Of a stretch of DNA of 64,000 bases, positions 38,017 through 47,171 are shown one piece after another. The stretch is from CBDCCV01 sp965215025 (GTDB lineage: Bacteria; Bacteroidota; Rhodothermia; Rhodothermales; Salinibacteraceae). Numbering within the stretch: position 1 is the stretch's first letter; each line of letters starts with the position of its first letter. The notes below the pieces were generated by a model. It made no database searches. It was given only the letters and a program-made list of their open reading frames with translations, and had not been told where the DNA came from. The position numbers and the translations under genes are program-made. Where the stretch lies: positions 496,001-560,000 of the forward strand of contig CBDCCV010000002.1 in the NCBI GenBank assembly GCA_965215025.1, in the 5' to 3' direction.

Positions 38017-38577
38017 TCACCCGCCGAAGCGCAGGCCGAGGAGCAGGCCGAGCTGCGAGAAGCCGCCGAGCGTGAACTTCGCCTCTGCGAAGGCGCGCCC
38101 GAAGCCCACGAGCAACTCGCCCCCGCCGCCGAGGTTGAGGCCGACGTCGCCGTTGCTGGAGGCGACCCCCCTGAGGTCGTCGCCGGAGAAGGTGACGTAG
38201 GCATAGTTCAGCCCGCCGAGGGCATAAAGCCGCCGCTCCTCGGTCTCCTCGAAGGCGTACTGCCCGTTGGCATTGACCTCGAGGTAGGTGACCGTGGCAT
38301 CAATGCCGGCGAACTCGTTGCCGAAGTCCTGCGGGAGGTAGAGCGTGAGGTCGCCCCCGGCGCGCAGCCCTTCGAGGTCGTCGCTGATCTCGAGCGCGCG
38401 GTAGTAGCTCACCTGCGCGCCGATCTCGGTGTCAGTGCCATAGGTGAGGGCTACGCCGAGCTGCGCGTGAGCGAGGTGCGGGGCGGCGCTGAGAAGGGCG
38501 ACGAGGATGAGGCCCGTCCATCTGAAGAGGGGACGCATGAGAAGGTGGGGGAGAGGCGGAGTGGCAGTTTTTTTCAT
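38017..38577 (-). CDS. outer-membrane beta-barrel protein
   Basis: 186 residues from the ATG at 38577; MRPLFRW at 38538 is an alternative. A signal peptide ends near AHAQ. The mature part is alternating beta strands (VALTYGTDTEIGAQVSYYRA; VGLNLGGGGELLVGF) with a glycine-rich C-terminal strand (LGLLLGLRFGG), typical of small outer-membrane barrels. Role unknown. It lies upstream of the VWA lipoprotein on the same strand, 86 bases away. Confidence 0.78.
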   Translation of the reverse strand: MKKTATPPLPHLLMRPLFRWTGLILVALLSAAPHLAHAQLGVALTYGTDTEIGAQVSYYRALEISDDLEGLRAGGDLTLYLPQDFGNEFAGIDATVTYLEVNANGQYAFEETEERRLYALGGLNYAYVTFSGDDLRGVASSNGDVGLNLGGGGELLVGFGRAFAEAKFTLGGFSQLGLLLGLRFGG

Positions 38578-38849
38578 GGATGAATCGAGGTTTGGGAGGG
38601 TGGAGGGTTGTCGTTGATTTGGGACCCGAGTATCTTTTTGTGCGGCGTGCAGTGCGGCACGTCCCGTCGGCAGGGCGCGAGGTCTGTGCTTTGGCCAGGC
38701 AGGGCGGCTATTCTTTCGTGGCGTCGGATTCGGGCGCGGCTGTGAGCCTCCCTTAGTAGTTAATGCGGAGGAATCCACGGCGAGCGCTCAAGACCTGGAA
38801 GTTTTTTTCTTCCTGCCGTGGATGTCGCATCGCACCCCCGCAACCGATC

Positions 38850-41540
38850 ATGGAATCCAGTGAGCGTGGCCGCCGTCTGCTGCGGCTCTTCGAAAGCTGC
38901 ATCGACCTGCCGCCCGCCGAGCGCGACGCCTTCATCACGCGCGTGGCGGACGAGGACCCGGCGCTCGGTGCCGAGCTTCGGGCGCACGTCGAGGCCTCCG
39001 AGCGGGCGCGCACCGAGGACCTCGCGCTGCCGCCGGGCGCCTTCCACGAGGGCAACCCGCTGCCGCCGGGCGCGGAGGTGGGCGCCTACCGGATCGCGGA
39101 GAAGGTGGGCGAGGGCGGCATGGGCGTCGTCTACCGCGCCGAGCACCGCGAGCATGGCGGGCGCTCCGTCGCGCTCAAGGTCGTCCGGCTCGGCCGGTTC
39201 GCCTCGCCTGAGCAGCGGCGGCGGTTCCTCCAGGAGCAGCACGTGCTTTACCGGCTGGAGCACCCGCGCATCGCGCGCGTCTACGACACCGGCTCGACGG
39301 AAGAGGGCGTGCCCTACTTCGCCATGGAGTTCGTCGAGGGCCGGCCCATCACCGCGTACGCCGATGCGCACGGCCTCGGCGTTGAGGCGCGCGTGCGGCT
39401 CTTTGCCGAGGTGTGCCGCACCGTCCACGCCGCGCACCAGAACCTCGTCATCCACCGCGACCTCAAGCCCTCGAACATCCTGGTAACGGAGGGCGGGCCA
39501 GACGGGAAGCCGTCCGTTAAGCTGCTCGACTTCGGCATTGCCAAGCTGCTTGAGGACGAGGACGCGGCGCCCCGGCTCACGCGCACGGGCGAGCGGCTCC
39601 TGACGCCGGAGTACGCCTCGCCGGAGCAGGTGCGGGGCGAACCCGTCAGCACGGCCACGGACGTGTACAGCCTCGGCGTCGTCCTTTACGAGCTGCTCGC
39701 GGGCGCGCTGCCGTACACGTTCGGGGAGCGCCGCAGCCCCTCGCACATCGAGCAGGTAATCGCGGAGCGCGAGCCGGTGCGCCCCTCGGCAGCGGCTAAG
39801 GACGCCGCCCTGAGCGCGCGGCTGCGGGGCGACCTGGACACCATTGTCCTCAAGGCGCTCCGAAAGGAGCCGGAGCGGCGTTACGGCTCCGCCGCCGAAC
39901 TGGCCGACGACCTCGGCCGCCACCTCACTCACCTCCCCGTGACGGCCCGGCCCGATACCTGGAGCTACCGCACGCGCACGTTCCTCCGCCGCCACGCCAC
40001 CGCCGTCGCGGTCGCGGCCGGGGTGCTCCTCCTCGTCGTCGCCGTTGCCGCGCTCTACACGCTTCGTCTGCGCACCGAGCGCGACCGCACGCAGGCGGCC
40101 CTCGCGCAGGCTGAGCGCGTGGCCGCGTTCACCGTGGGCCTTTTCGAGGCCGCCGACCCGTACGTGGTGCAGGACTCGGTGCTCACCGCGCGCGCCGTGC
40201 TCGACCGCGGGGCCGAGCGTGCCCGCCAGGAGCTTGAGGCGGAGCCGGCGGTGCGCGCGGCCATGCTCGAAACCATTGCCACCGCGCAGAACACGCTCGG
40301 CCGCTACGCCGAGGCCGTCCGTCTGTGGGAAGAGGCGTTGGCGCTCCGGCGCGGCCTCGGGAAAGAAGCCGCGCCCGACCTCGCCCGCAGTCTCTACGGC
40401 CTGGGCCACGCCCGGTACATGAACGGCGACTACGACCCTGCCGAGGCGCTCATGCGCGAGTCTCTGGATCTGCGCCGCCGCCTCTTCGGCGAGGAGCACG
40501 CGAGCGTGGCGGAGAGCATGGACGGGCTGGCCGCCGTGCTCGTTGAGCAGGGGGATTACGAAGAGGCTGAGCGGCTCTACCGCGCGGCGCTCGACCTCCG
40601 CCTGCGGCTCTTCGATGAGGATCACCCCGACGTGGCCCGGAGCCAACGCGAACTCGGCAACTTCCTCACGTTCCACCTTCGGAAGCCTGAAGAGGGCGTG
40701 CCGCTCCTGCGCACCAGCCTCGCTACGCTGAGGGCGCACCTCGGCCCGCGCCACCTCGAGGTCGGTGAGACCATGGCCGAACTTGGACTGGCGCTCCGGG
40801 ACCTCGGCCGCCTCGCCGAGGCCGGTCCGCTCTTCCGCAGCGCGCTCGACATCTACCAAGACCTGCTCGGCCCCGACCACTTCGAAACGCTGGCTGCGCA
40901 GAACAACTTTGGGACGTTCCTCGTGCGGAGCGGGCGTTACACTGAGGCGGAGGCGACGTACCGCGACATCCTTGCGCGGCTCCGGCGCGTCGAAGGCGAC
41001 ATCCCGTACGGGCAGGCCTTCGCCACGAACAACCTGGCGAAGGCGCTCGAGGGGCAGAAGGGCCGGTACGAAGAGGCTCTGGCCGCCCGCCGGGAAGCGC
41101 TGGAGTTGGCGCGGCAGGCCTTCGGCGCTGATCACCCGCGCGTGGCCGAGTTCATGCACGACCTTGGCGCTCTTTACGCGAAGGCCGGAGAAGCAGCGCA
41201 GGCCGAGGCCGTTTTTGCCGAAGCCCTTGCCTTCCGCCAGCGCACGCTCGGCGAGGGCGACGCCGGCGTGGCGCACACGAAGCGGGCGCTGGCCGATCTT
41301 GCCCGCACCGCCGGCAACGCCGCCCGCGCCGACAGCCTCTACCGCGAAGCCCTCGCCGCGCTGGAGGACGACCACGCCTATGCCGCGCCCGCGCTCGAAG
41401 GGCTGGGGCGGCTGCGGCGGCGGCAGGGAAAGGCCGGAGAAGCTGACACGCTCTTCCGGCGCGCGCTCACGCTCTACCGCCTGCACCTGCCCGGAGGCCA
41501 CGAAAAGATCGCCGCGCTGGAGCAGCTGCTCGAAAGCTGA
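38850..41540 (+). CDS. transmembrane Ser/Thr protein kinase with TPR sensor domain
   Basis: 896 residues from the ATG at 38850. A Hanks-type kinase domain (about 80-360) has the glycine loop VGEGGMGVVYRA, lysine in VALKVV (about 107), HRDLKPSN (about 203), DFGIAKL (about 228) and PEYASPEQ. One transmembrane helix (AVAVAAGVLLLVVAVAALY, about 385-405) is followed by roughly 480 residues of tetratricopeptide repeats in pairs (LYGLGHARYMNGDYDPAEAL; NLAKALEG). The TPR part would be extracytoplasmic. An ECF sigma gene starts 49 bases after the stop, so the two likely form a signalling pair. Confidence 0.93.
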   Translation: MESSERGRRLLRLFESCIDLPPAERDAFITRVADEDPALGAELRAHVEASERARTEDLALPPGAFHEGNPLPPGAEVGAYRIAEKVGEGGMGVVYRAEHREHGGRSVALKVVRLGRFASPEQRRRFLQEQHVLYRLEHPRIARVYDTGSTEEGVPYFAMEFVEGRPITAYADAHGLGVEARVRLFAEVCRTVHAAHQNLVIHRDLKPSNILVTEGGPDGKPSVKLLDFGIAKLLEDEDAAPRLTRTGERLLTPEYASPEQVRGEPVSTATDVYSLGVVLYELLAGALPYTFGERRSPSHIEQVIAEREPVRPSAAAKDAALSARLRGDLDTIVLKALRKEPERRYGSAAELADDLGRHLTHLPVTARPDTWSYRTRTFLRRHATAVAVAAGVLLLVVAVAALYTLRLRTERDRTQAALAQAERVAAFTVGLFEAADPYVVQDSVLTARAVLDRGAERARQELEAEPAVRAAMLETIATAQNTLGRYAEAVRLWEEALALRRGLGKEAAPDLARSLYGLGHARYMNGDYDPAEALMRESLDLRRRLFGEEHASVAESMDGLAAVLVEQGDYEEAERLYRAALDLRLRLFDEDHPDVARSQRELGNFLTFHLRKPEEGVPLLRTSLATLRAHLGPRHLEVGETMAELGLALRDLGRLAEAGPLFRSALDIYQDLLGPDHFETLAAQNNFGTFLVRSGRYTEAEATYRDILARLRRVEGDIPYGQAFATNNLAKALEGQKGRYEEALAARREALELARQAFGADHPRVAEFMHDLGALYAKAGEAAQAEAVFAEALAFRQRTLGEGDAGVAHTKRALADLARTAGNAARADSLYREALAALEDDHAYAAPALEGLGRLRRRQGKAGEADTLFRRALTLYRLHLPGGHEKIAALEQLLES

Positions 41541-41589
41541 CGGGCGGCTCATCAATACCCCTCACTCCCTGTGACTTGCAGGACTTGCC

Positions 41590-42156
41590 ATGCCTGAAGA
41601 GGAGTCCTTCACCCAGCTTCTCGACGCCTACCGCGCGGGCGATCCGGCTGCGTTCGACAAGCTGTTCGCGCTCGTCTACGACGAGGTGAAGCGGATGGCC
41701 CGGCGGCAGCTCAACCGCGAGCGGCGCAACCACACGCTCGATTCCGTCGCGCTCGCCAACGAGGCGTACCTCCGCCTTGGCGGGCAGAAGGGCGGCGTCT
41801 CAGCCGAGAACCGGGCGCACTTCTACGCCATCTGTGCCCGCGTCATGCGCACGCTGCTGATGGACTACGCCGAGTACAAAAAGGCGCAGAAGCGCGGCGG
41901 AGGCGAGGCCGTCCACGTCCGCCTGAGCCAGGTTCAAGGCTTGCCTCACGAAGCGGGCATCGAGCACGCGCTCGCTCTCGAACTCGCGTTTGAGAAGCTG
42001 GGTGCCATTGACGCCGAGACCGAGCGCATCGCGGAGATGCGCTGCCTTGTGGAGATGACGCTAAAGGAGACGGCGGAGGCGCTCGACCTTCCCTACATCA
42101 GAGCGCGCCGAAAGTGGAAGTTCGCGCGCGGGTGGCTCGAACGCGAGCTGACGTAG
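41590..42156 (+). CDS. ECF-family RNA polymerase sigma factor
   Basis: 188 residues. Region 2 includes FDKLFALVYDEVKRMARRQL and SVALANEAYLRL; region 4 carries ETERIAEMRCLVEMTLKETA and the recognition helix near YIRARRKWKFARGW. This is the type often coded beside Hanks kinases in Acidobacteria, Planctomycetes and Rhodothermales (TIGR02999-like). No anti-sigma gene is adjacent, which fits regulation by the kinase in the same transcript. The length is complete. Confidence 0.9.
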   Translation: MPEEESFTQLLDAYRAGDPAAFDKLFALVYDEVKRMARRQLNRERRNHTLDSVALANEAYLRLGGQKGGVSAENRAHFYAICARVMRTLLMDYAEYKKAQKRGGGEAVHVRLSQVQGLPHEAGIEHALALELAFEKLGAIDAETERIAEMRCLVEMTLKETAEALDLPYIRARRKWKFARGWLERELT

Positions 42157-42181
42157 AACCCTCTGCGTCCGGCGCCGTCGT

Positions 42182-43213
42182 TCATTTGGAGCAGCTCTCT
42201 GGGACGGCGGCCTCGCCTTGACGCTTGCGCGCTTCGGCCTGCTCAGAAGCAGCGCTCGGCGCATCGGTAGGCGGAGGGGCTTTGGCGGAGGGCGCCTTCT
42301 CGGGCGCAGGCGTGCGGCGGCTGCGGCTGCGGCGCATCACCACCAGCCCGCCGATGATGAGCGCGCCGCCGCCGATCTGCATCCACGTCACCGCCTCGCC
42401 GCGGATCACGACGCCGCCGATGAGCGCCACGAGCGGCACAAGGTTGGCGTACACGGCCGTGTTCGATGCGCCTACGTTTTTTACCGCCGCGTTCCAGAGC
42501 GCCACGGCCAGCCCGATGGAGAGGCCGCCGGAAAAGACAATCGCTGCCCAGACCCAGACGCCGGCCGCGCCCCAGGCCACGCCCGGCGCGTAGGGCACGG
42601 CCAAAGCCACGAGGAACGGCAAAGCCAGGAGCAGTCCGAAAAAGGTGAGCGCTAGCGGCGAGACGTCCCGCACGACGGGCTTGTTTAGCGCCGTGTACGC
42701 GCCCCAGAGCACGGCGGCGGCGAGCATCGTCAGGTTGCCAAAGAGCGACCCGGCGCCGAGATCTGCTCCGGTGAGGACCACGAGCGTGGTCCCGGCCAGC
42801 GAGACGAGCAGCCCGGCCCAGGCCCAAGGGCCGAGGCGCTCGAAGCCAAGCGCGCGGCCCGTGAGCGCCGTCCACAGCGGCGCGGCCGTCATGATGAGCG
42901 CCGCGTTCCCCGCCGTGGTGTGGTTGATCCCCACGATGAACGCGAGCTGGTAGAGCACGTAGCCCAGCAGCCCCAGCCCGGCGATGGCCCATCCGTGCGT
43001 CCTGAGCGGCGCGAAAAAGCCTGACCCGCTGCCCCGCGTGCGGTAAGCGTACAATCCGCCCAGCACCGCCGCCGCGATCACAAAGCGGAAGGCGTTGACC
43101 ACGTGCGGATGCATCACGTCCAACGCGATCTTGATGATGGGGAAGTTGATGCCCCATACAAACACCACAAAGAGCAGCGCGGCGTCGTTCTTCAGCCGGG
43201 AGGAGTTGGGCAT
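42182..43213 (-). CDS. EamA/DMT-superfamily permease
   Basis: 343 residues from the ATG at 43213. Ten hydrophobic segments in two five-helix EamA repeats (AALLFVVFVWGINFPIIKIA and NLTMLAAAVLWGAYTALNKP). The final cytoplasmic tail of about 50 residues is basic, then Pro/Ala/Glu-rich. The family exports amino acids, purines or other metabolites; the substrate is unknown. Convergent with the ECF sigma gene. Confidence 0.9.
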   Translation of the reverse strand: MPNSSRLKNDAALLFVVFVWGINFPIIKIALDVMHPHVVNAFRFVIAAAVLGGLYAYRTRGSGSGFFAPLRTHGWAIAGLGLLGYVLYQLAFIVGINHTTAGNAALIMTAAPLWTALTGRALGFERLGPWAWAGLLVSLAGTTLVVLTGADLGAGSLFGNLTMLAAAVLWGAYTALNKPVVRDVSPLALTFFGLLLALPFLVALAVPYAPGVAWGAAGVWVWAAIVFSGGLSIGLAVALWNAAVKNVGASNTAVYANLVPLVALIGGVVIRGEAVTWMQIGGGALIIGGLVVMRRSRSRRTPAPEKAPSAKAPPPTDAPSAASEQAEARKRQGEAAVPESCSK

Positions 43214-43350
43214 AGGTGCTTCTTGAAGGGATGGAGCGGTCGGGGGTAGCAATATAGCCGCGTACGCTGTACATTCATCACCTCGCGCTTTACTTTAAGG
43301 TCAATTCCTCAAGGATCAAGCGGATTTGCACGCCTGCCGCCCTGCGCGCC

Positions 43351-43668
43351 ATGCCCGAGAAAAAGATCAGAAAGCTGTACCGCTCCATCGGCGAGGTGAG
43401 CCGGATTCTGGATCTGGAGCCGCACGTGCTGCGCTACTGGGAGTCCGAGTTCGACGAGCTGCAGCCGCGGAAAAACCGCGCTGGCCGCCGCGTCTACACC
43501 GAGGGCGACATCGACACGGTGCGGCGCATCCACCACCTCTTGAAGGAGGAGAAGTACACGCTCGACGGCGCGCGGCAGGTGCTCGCCCGCACGCGCTCCG
43601 AGGCTGACGCGCGCGAAGAGCTTGTTCACCTCCGCGCGTTCCTGGTGGACCTGCTGAAAAAGCTCTAA
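43351..43668 (+). CDS. MerR-family transcriptional regulator
   Basis: 105 residues. N-terminal winged helix-turn-helix: YRSIGEVSRILDLEPHVLRY, WESEF, then YTEGDIDTVRRIHHLLKEEK. The C-terminal part is a short dimerisation helix without the cysteines of metal-sensing MerR proteins, so the signal is not predictable. A short MerR of this form is common in Bacteroidota. Confidence 0.9.
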   Translation: MPEKKIRKLYRSIGEVSRILDLEPHVLRYWESEFDELQPRKNRAGRRVYTEGDIDTVRRIHHLLKEEKYTLDGARQVLARTRSEADAREELVHLRAFLVDLLKKL

Positions 43669-43735
43669 AGGCTTCGTCAGCCAGAAACAAGCCGGCCGCG
43701 CGGACGGGAGCCGCAGGGAGGAGATTGCAGAACGA

Positions 43736-43766
43736 AAGCCCCGCCACCTTTTCGGCAACGGGGCTT
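43736..43766. terminator. hairpin between convergent merR and clpC, likely terminator
   Basis: An 8-bp perfect stem AAGCCCCG / CGGGGCTT with a 15-base loop lies between the two convergent stop codons. The T content after the stem is better on the minus (clpC) side. Confidence 0.6.
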
Positions 43767-43794
43767 CTGTGCGTTTGCGTGACGGAGGCGACGC

Positions 43795-46398
43795 TTACTC
43801 CTGCGCGCCTTCGCCGGTGGTTTGCGGCGTCTCTTCCTCAGGCGGGGCGCCGTCGCCGCCGCCCTGCTCGCCATCGGCCTCGGTGGCGGGGGCGCCTTTC
43901 TCCGTCTCGAAGGTGAGTTCGCCGGGCTTGGCCTCGGCGTCGTACGTGAGCGTGATCGTGTCGCCCTCGTCGAGGTCCTTGTTCAGGATCTGCTCGGCCA
44001 TCGGGTCCTCGACGTACTTCTGGATGGCGCGCGCCAAAGGACGGGCGCCGTACTTCGGGTCGTAGCCCTTGTCCACCAAGAACTCCTTGGCCGAGGTCTC
44101 GATCACGACGTTGATGCCCATCTCGCCCGCGCGGCGGAAGAGGTCCGCGCTCATGATGTCGATGATCTCGAAGATGTGCTTCTTCTCGAGCGCGTGGAAG
44201 ACGATCACGTCGTCGATGCGGTTCAAGAACTCCGGGTTGAAGACGTTCTTTAAGGCGTCCTCGACGGTGGATTTCATCGTCTGGTAGCTCATCGTCTCCT
44301 CGCCGGTCGTCTGCGAGAAGCCGAAGCCCTGGCCCAGGCTCTTGATCTCCTTCGTACCGATGTTCGAGGTCATGATGATGATCGTGTTGCGGAAGTCCAC
44401 GCGCCGGCCCAGGCCGTCGGTGAGCAGCCCGTCATCAAGCACCTGGAGGAGGATGTTGAAGACGTCCGGGTGCGCCTTCTCGATCTCGTCCAAAAGGACG
44501 ACCGAGTACGGCTTGCGGCGCACCTTCTCGGTAAGCTGCCCGCCCTCCTCGTAGCCGACGTAGCCCGGCGGCGCGCCCACCAGGCGGCTCACGGAGAACT
44601 TCTCCATGTACTCGCTCATGTCGATGCGGATGAGGCTCTCCTGCGTGTCAAAGAGGTACTCGGTCAAGACCTTGGCCAGCTCCGTCTTCCCCACGCCCGT
44701 GGGGCCAAGGAAGATGAACGAGCCGATGGGCCGCTCCGGATCTTTGAGGCCGGCGCGCGTCCTGCGGATAGCACGGGAGAGCTTCTTGATGGCCTCGTCC
44801 TGGCCCACGACGCGCTCGGTGAGCGTCTCCTCCATCTTGAGGAGCTTCTTCTGCTCCGGCTCGGAGATCTTGTCCACCGGGATGCCCGTCATCATGGCCA
44901 CGACCTCGGAGATGTTCTGCACGGTGACGTCGTGCACTTCGGTTTCGGCGCTTTCTTCCCAGCGGCGCTTGGCGTCTTCGAGGCTTTCCTGGATGCGCTT
45001 CTCGCGGTCGCGCAGCCGGGCGGCCTCCTCGAAGCGCTGGCTCTTGACGACGTCGTTCTTCTCCTCGCGCACCTTCTCGATCTCCTCTTCGAGGTCGAGG
45101 ATTTCCTGCGGCACCTTGATGTTGGAGAGGTGCACGCGCGCGCCCGCCTCGTCCATCACGTCGATGGCCTTGTCCGGCAGAAAGCGGTCGGTGATGTAGC
45201 GGTCCGAGAGCTTGACCGAAAGCTCGATGGCCTCTTCCGAGAAGAGCACGTTGTGGTGCTCCTCGTAATGCTTCTTGATGTTCATCAGGATCGTGACCGT
45301 CTCCTCGGGCGAGGACGGGTCCACGATGATCTTCTGAAAACGGCGGTCCAGGGCGCCGTCTTTCTCGATGTGCTGGCGGTACTCGTCGAGCGTCGTGGCG
45401 CCGATGCACTGGATCTCGCCGCGCGCCAGGGCGGGCTTGAACATGTTCGAGGCGTCGAGGGAGCCGGAGGCGCCGCCCGCGCCCACAATCGTGTGCAGCT
45501 CGTCGATGAAGAGGATCACGTCCGGGCTTTTCTCGATCTCCTTCATCACGGCCTTCATCCGCTCCTCGAACTGGCCGCGGTACTTCGTCCCGGCCACCAA
45601 GGCGGCCAGGTCGAGCGTGACGACGCGTTTGTCGTACAAGACGCGGCTGACCTTACGCTCGATGATGCGCATGGCGAGGCCCTCGGCGATGGCGGTTTTG
45701 CCTACGCCCGGCTCGCCAATCAAGACGGGGTTGTTCTTTTTGCGGCGGGAGAGCACCTGCGCCACGCGCTCGATCTCCTGCTCGCGGCCCACGATGGGGT
45801 CGAGTTCGTTGCCCTCGGCCAGCTCCGTGAGGTCGCGGCCGAAGTTGTCCAGGACCGGCGTTTTGCTTTTTTCCATCTTTTTACTGCGCTCTTTTCCATG
45901 ACCAGAGGAGAGGCGTCCGCCCTTCGAGGAGCGGCCGCCGCGCGAGGAGGAGGGGGCCTTCCCGCTGATGATGAGGTCCAGCTCTTCGCGCACGGCGTCG
46001 TACGTGACCGAGAACCCTTGCTGCAAAATCTGCGCCGCGATGTTCTCGTTGTCGCGCAGCAAAGAAAGGAGCAGGTGCTCGGTGCCGATGACGTCGCTCT
46101 TGTAGAGCTTGGCTTCGAGGTAGGTGATCTTTAAGACCTTCTCGGCCTGCTTCGTCAAGGGGATGTTCCCCACCGAGAGCGAGCCGCCCGTGGAGCGCAC
46201 CGTGTCCTCGATAGCCTTCTTGAGCTTGAAGAGGTCGCACCCGAGGTTGCGCAGGATCTTGACGGCGATCCCCTCGCCCTCGCGGATGATCCCCAAAAGC
46301 AGGTGCTCGGTGCCGATGTAGTCATGCCCCAGCCGGATGGCTTCCTCGCGGCTGTAGGAGATAACGTCACGGACGCGGTTCGAAAAGTTGCCTTCCAT
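43795..46398 (-). CDS. clpC: Clp protease ATP-binding subunit ClpC
   Basis: 867 residues from the ATG at 46398 (MEGNFSNRVRDVISYSREEA, the usual ClpC opening). Two N-terminal Clp_N repeats are followed by AAA-1 with GEPGVGKTAIAEGL and VILFIDELHT, a UVR-containing middle region (FEEAARLRDREKRI) and AAA-2 with GPTGVGKTELAKVL and VVLLDEIEKAH. A ClpB-type coiled-coil M-domain is not seen. It unfolds proteins for ClpP. The long upstream open frame to 46653 is not part of the family. The last 40 residues form a disordered acidic tail. Confidence 0.95.
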   Translation of the reverse strand: MEGNFSNRVRDVISYSREEAIRLGHDYIGTEHLLLGIIREGEGIAVKILRNLGCDLFKLKKAIEDTVRSTGGSLSVGNIPLTKQAEKVLKITYLEAKLYKSDVIGTEHLLLSLLRDNENIAAQILQQGFSVTYDAVREELDLIISGKAPSSSRGGRSSKGGRLSSGHGKERSKKMEKSKTPVLDNFGRDLTELAEGNELDPIVGREQEIERVAQVLSRRKKNNPVLIGEPGVGKTAIAEGLAMRIIERKVSRVLYDKRVVTLDLAALVAGTKYRGQFEERMKAVMKEIEKSPDVILFIDELHTIVGAGGASGSLDASNMFKPALARGEIQCIGATTLDEYRQHIEKDGALDRRFQKIIVDPSSPEETVTILMNIKKHYEEHHNVLFSEEAIELSVKLSDRYITDRFLPDKAIDVMDEAGARVHLSNIKVPQEILDLEEEIEKVREEKNDVVKSQRFEEAARLRDREKRIQESLEDAKRRWEESAETEVHDVTVQNISEVVAMMTGIPVDKISEPEQKKLLKMEETLTERVVGQDEAIKKLSRAIRRTRAGLKDPERPIGSFIFLGPTGVGKTELAKVLTEYLFDTQESLIRIDMSEYMEKFSVSRLVGAPPGYVGYEEGGQLTEKVRRKPYSVVLLDEIEKAHPDVFNILLQVLDDGLLTDGLGRRVDFRNTIIIMTSNIGTKEIKSLGQGFGFSQTTGEETMSYQTMKSTVEDALKNVFNPEFLNRIDDVIVFHALEKKHIFEIIDIMSADLFRRAGEMGINVVIETSAKEFLVDKGYDPKYGARPLARAIQKYVEDPMAEQILNKDLDEGDTITLTYDAEAKPGELTFETEKGAPATEADGEQGGGDGAPPEEETPQTTGEGAQE

Positions 46399-46622
46399 GC
46401 TGTGCGGTTTAGGAGCCGGCCGCTGCTTGATGGCGCCATCGGTTGGCGGCCAGCGGCGTGGCTCGTTACAAAGAGATGCGCGCGAGGTGAGGCGGGTCCG
46501 CTCCGGTGCGGCGGCGAGGCAAGCGGGCGGGCGGCCGGTCAGGTGTACCGGACCCCCCTGAGAGCGGTTCCTAGATGCAGCCCTTGACGCAAGGGCACGC
46601 ACGAGCGCGGGCCGAGCGCGGG

Positions 46623-46982
46623 CTACGCGGCGAAGCTCGAGCCGCAGCCGCACGTCTCCGTCGCGTTGGGGTTCTCAAAAGTGAACCCGCGCGCGTTGAG
46701 GCCGTCGTGGTAGTCCACCGTCGTGCCCATGAGGTAGAGGCCGTGGCGCTTGTCGATGAAGACGGGGATCCCGTCCACGGCGTACTCCTTGTCGTGCTCG
46801 CGCTGCTTGTCGAAGCCGAGCACGTAGCTCATCCCGGAGCAGCCGCCGCCGCGCACGCCCACGCGCAGGCCGTAGCCCTCGGGGATCTTCTTCGTGCGCA
46901 TGATCTTCTGAATCTCCTCGGCGGCGCGCGGACTCATCTCGATGGGCGCCTGCGGAGCTGTCTTGGTTGCTACGTCTGCCAT
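46623..46982 (-). CDS. A-type iron-sulfur cluster carrier (ErpA/SufA-like)
   Basis: 119 residues. The three cluster-binding cysteines are present: C48 in GGGCSGMSY and C111/C113 in ETCGCGSS. A-type carriers receive Fe-S clusters from the scaffold and pass them to target enzymes. No suf or isc gene is next to it, so which of ErpA, SufA or IscA it corresponds to is open. The upstream region contains a run of ten G (47114-47123). Confidence 0.93.
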   Translation of the reverse strand: MADVATKTAPQAPIEMSPRAAEEIQKIMRTKKIPEGYGLRVGVRGGGCSGMSYVLGFDKQREHDKEYAVDGIPVFIDKRHGLYLMGTTVDYHDGLNARGFTFENPNATETCGCGSSFAA

Positions 46983-47091
46983 GGGGAGCGCTGAGCGTTG
47001 CTGTTGCGAAGAAGAAGCACTTAAGCCTCGGCCCTGTCCGGCCCAAAGCCGCCTTCTCCAACCAGCCCCGGCAGAAGGCTGTTCCTTTTCT

Positions 47092-47171
47092 GAGAGAGGG
47101 AGAATGGGTGAACGGGGGGGGGGTTGGGAAAGGGGGAGAGGGCGAAGGAAAGCCCCCGTTCTCCCTCTCTC
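47092..47171. repeat. 13-bp perfect inverted repeat around a G-rich tract
   Basis: GAGAGAGGGAGAA (47092-47104) and its exact complement (47159-47171) flank 54 bases rich in G, including ten G in a row at 47114-47123. The right arm overlaps the stop codon of the lamin-tail gene. It could act as a terminator stem for that gene, although no T-run follows. Confidence 0.6.

Noticed and set aside
38760..41555. A ~930-residue open frame antisense to the kinase-TPR gene
   Set aside because: Composition is a reflection of the sense codons and there are no motifs; the kinase motifs on the plus strand are decisive.
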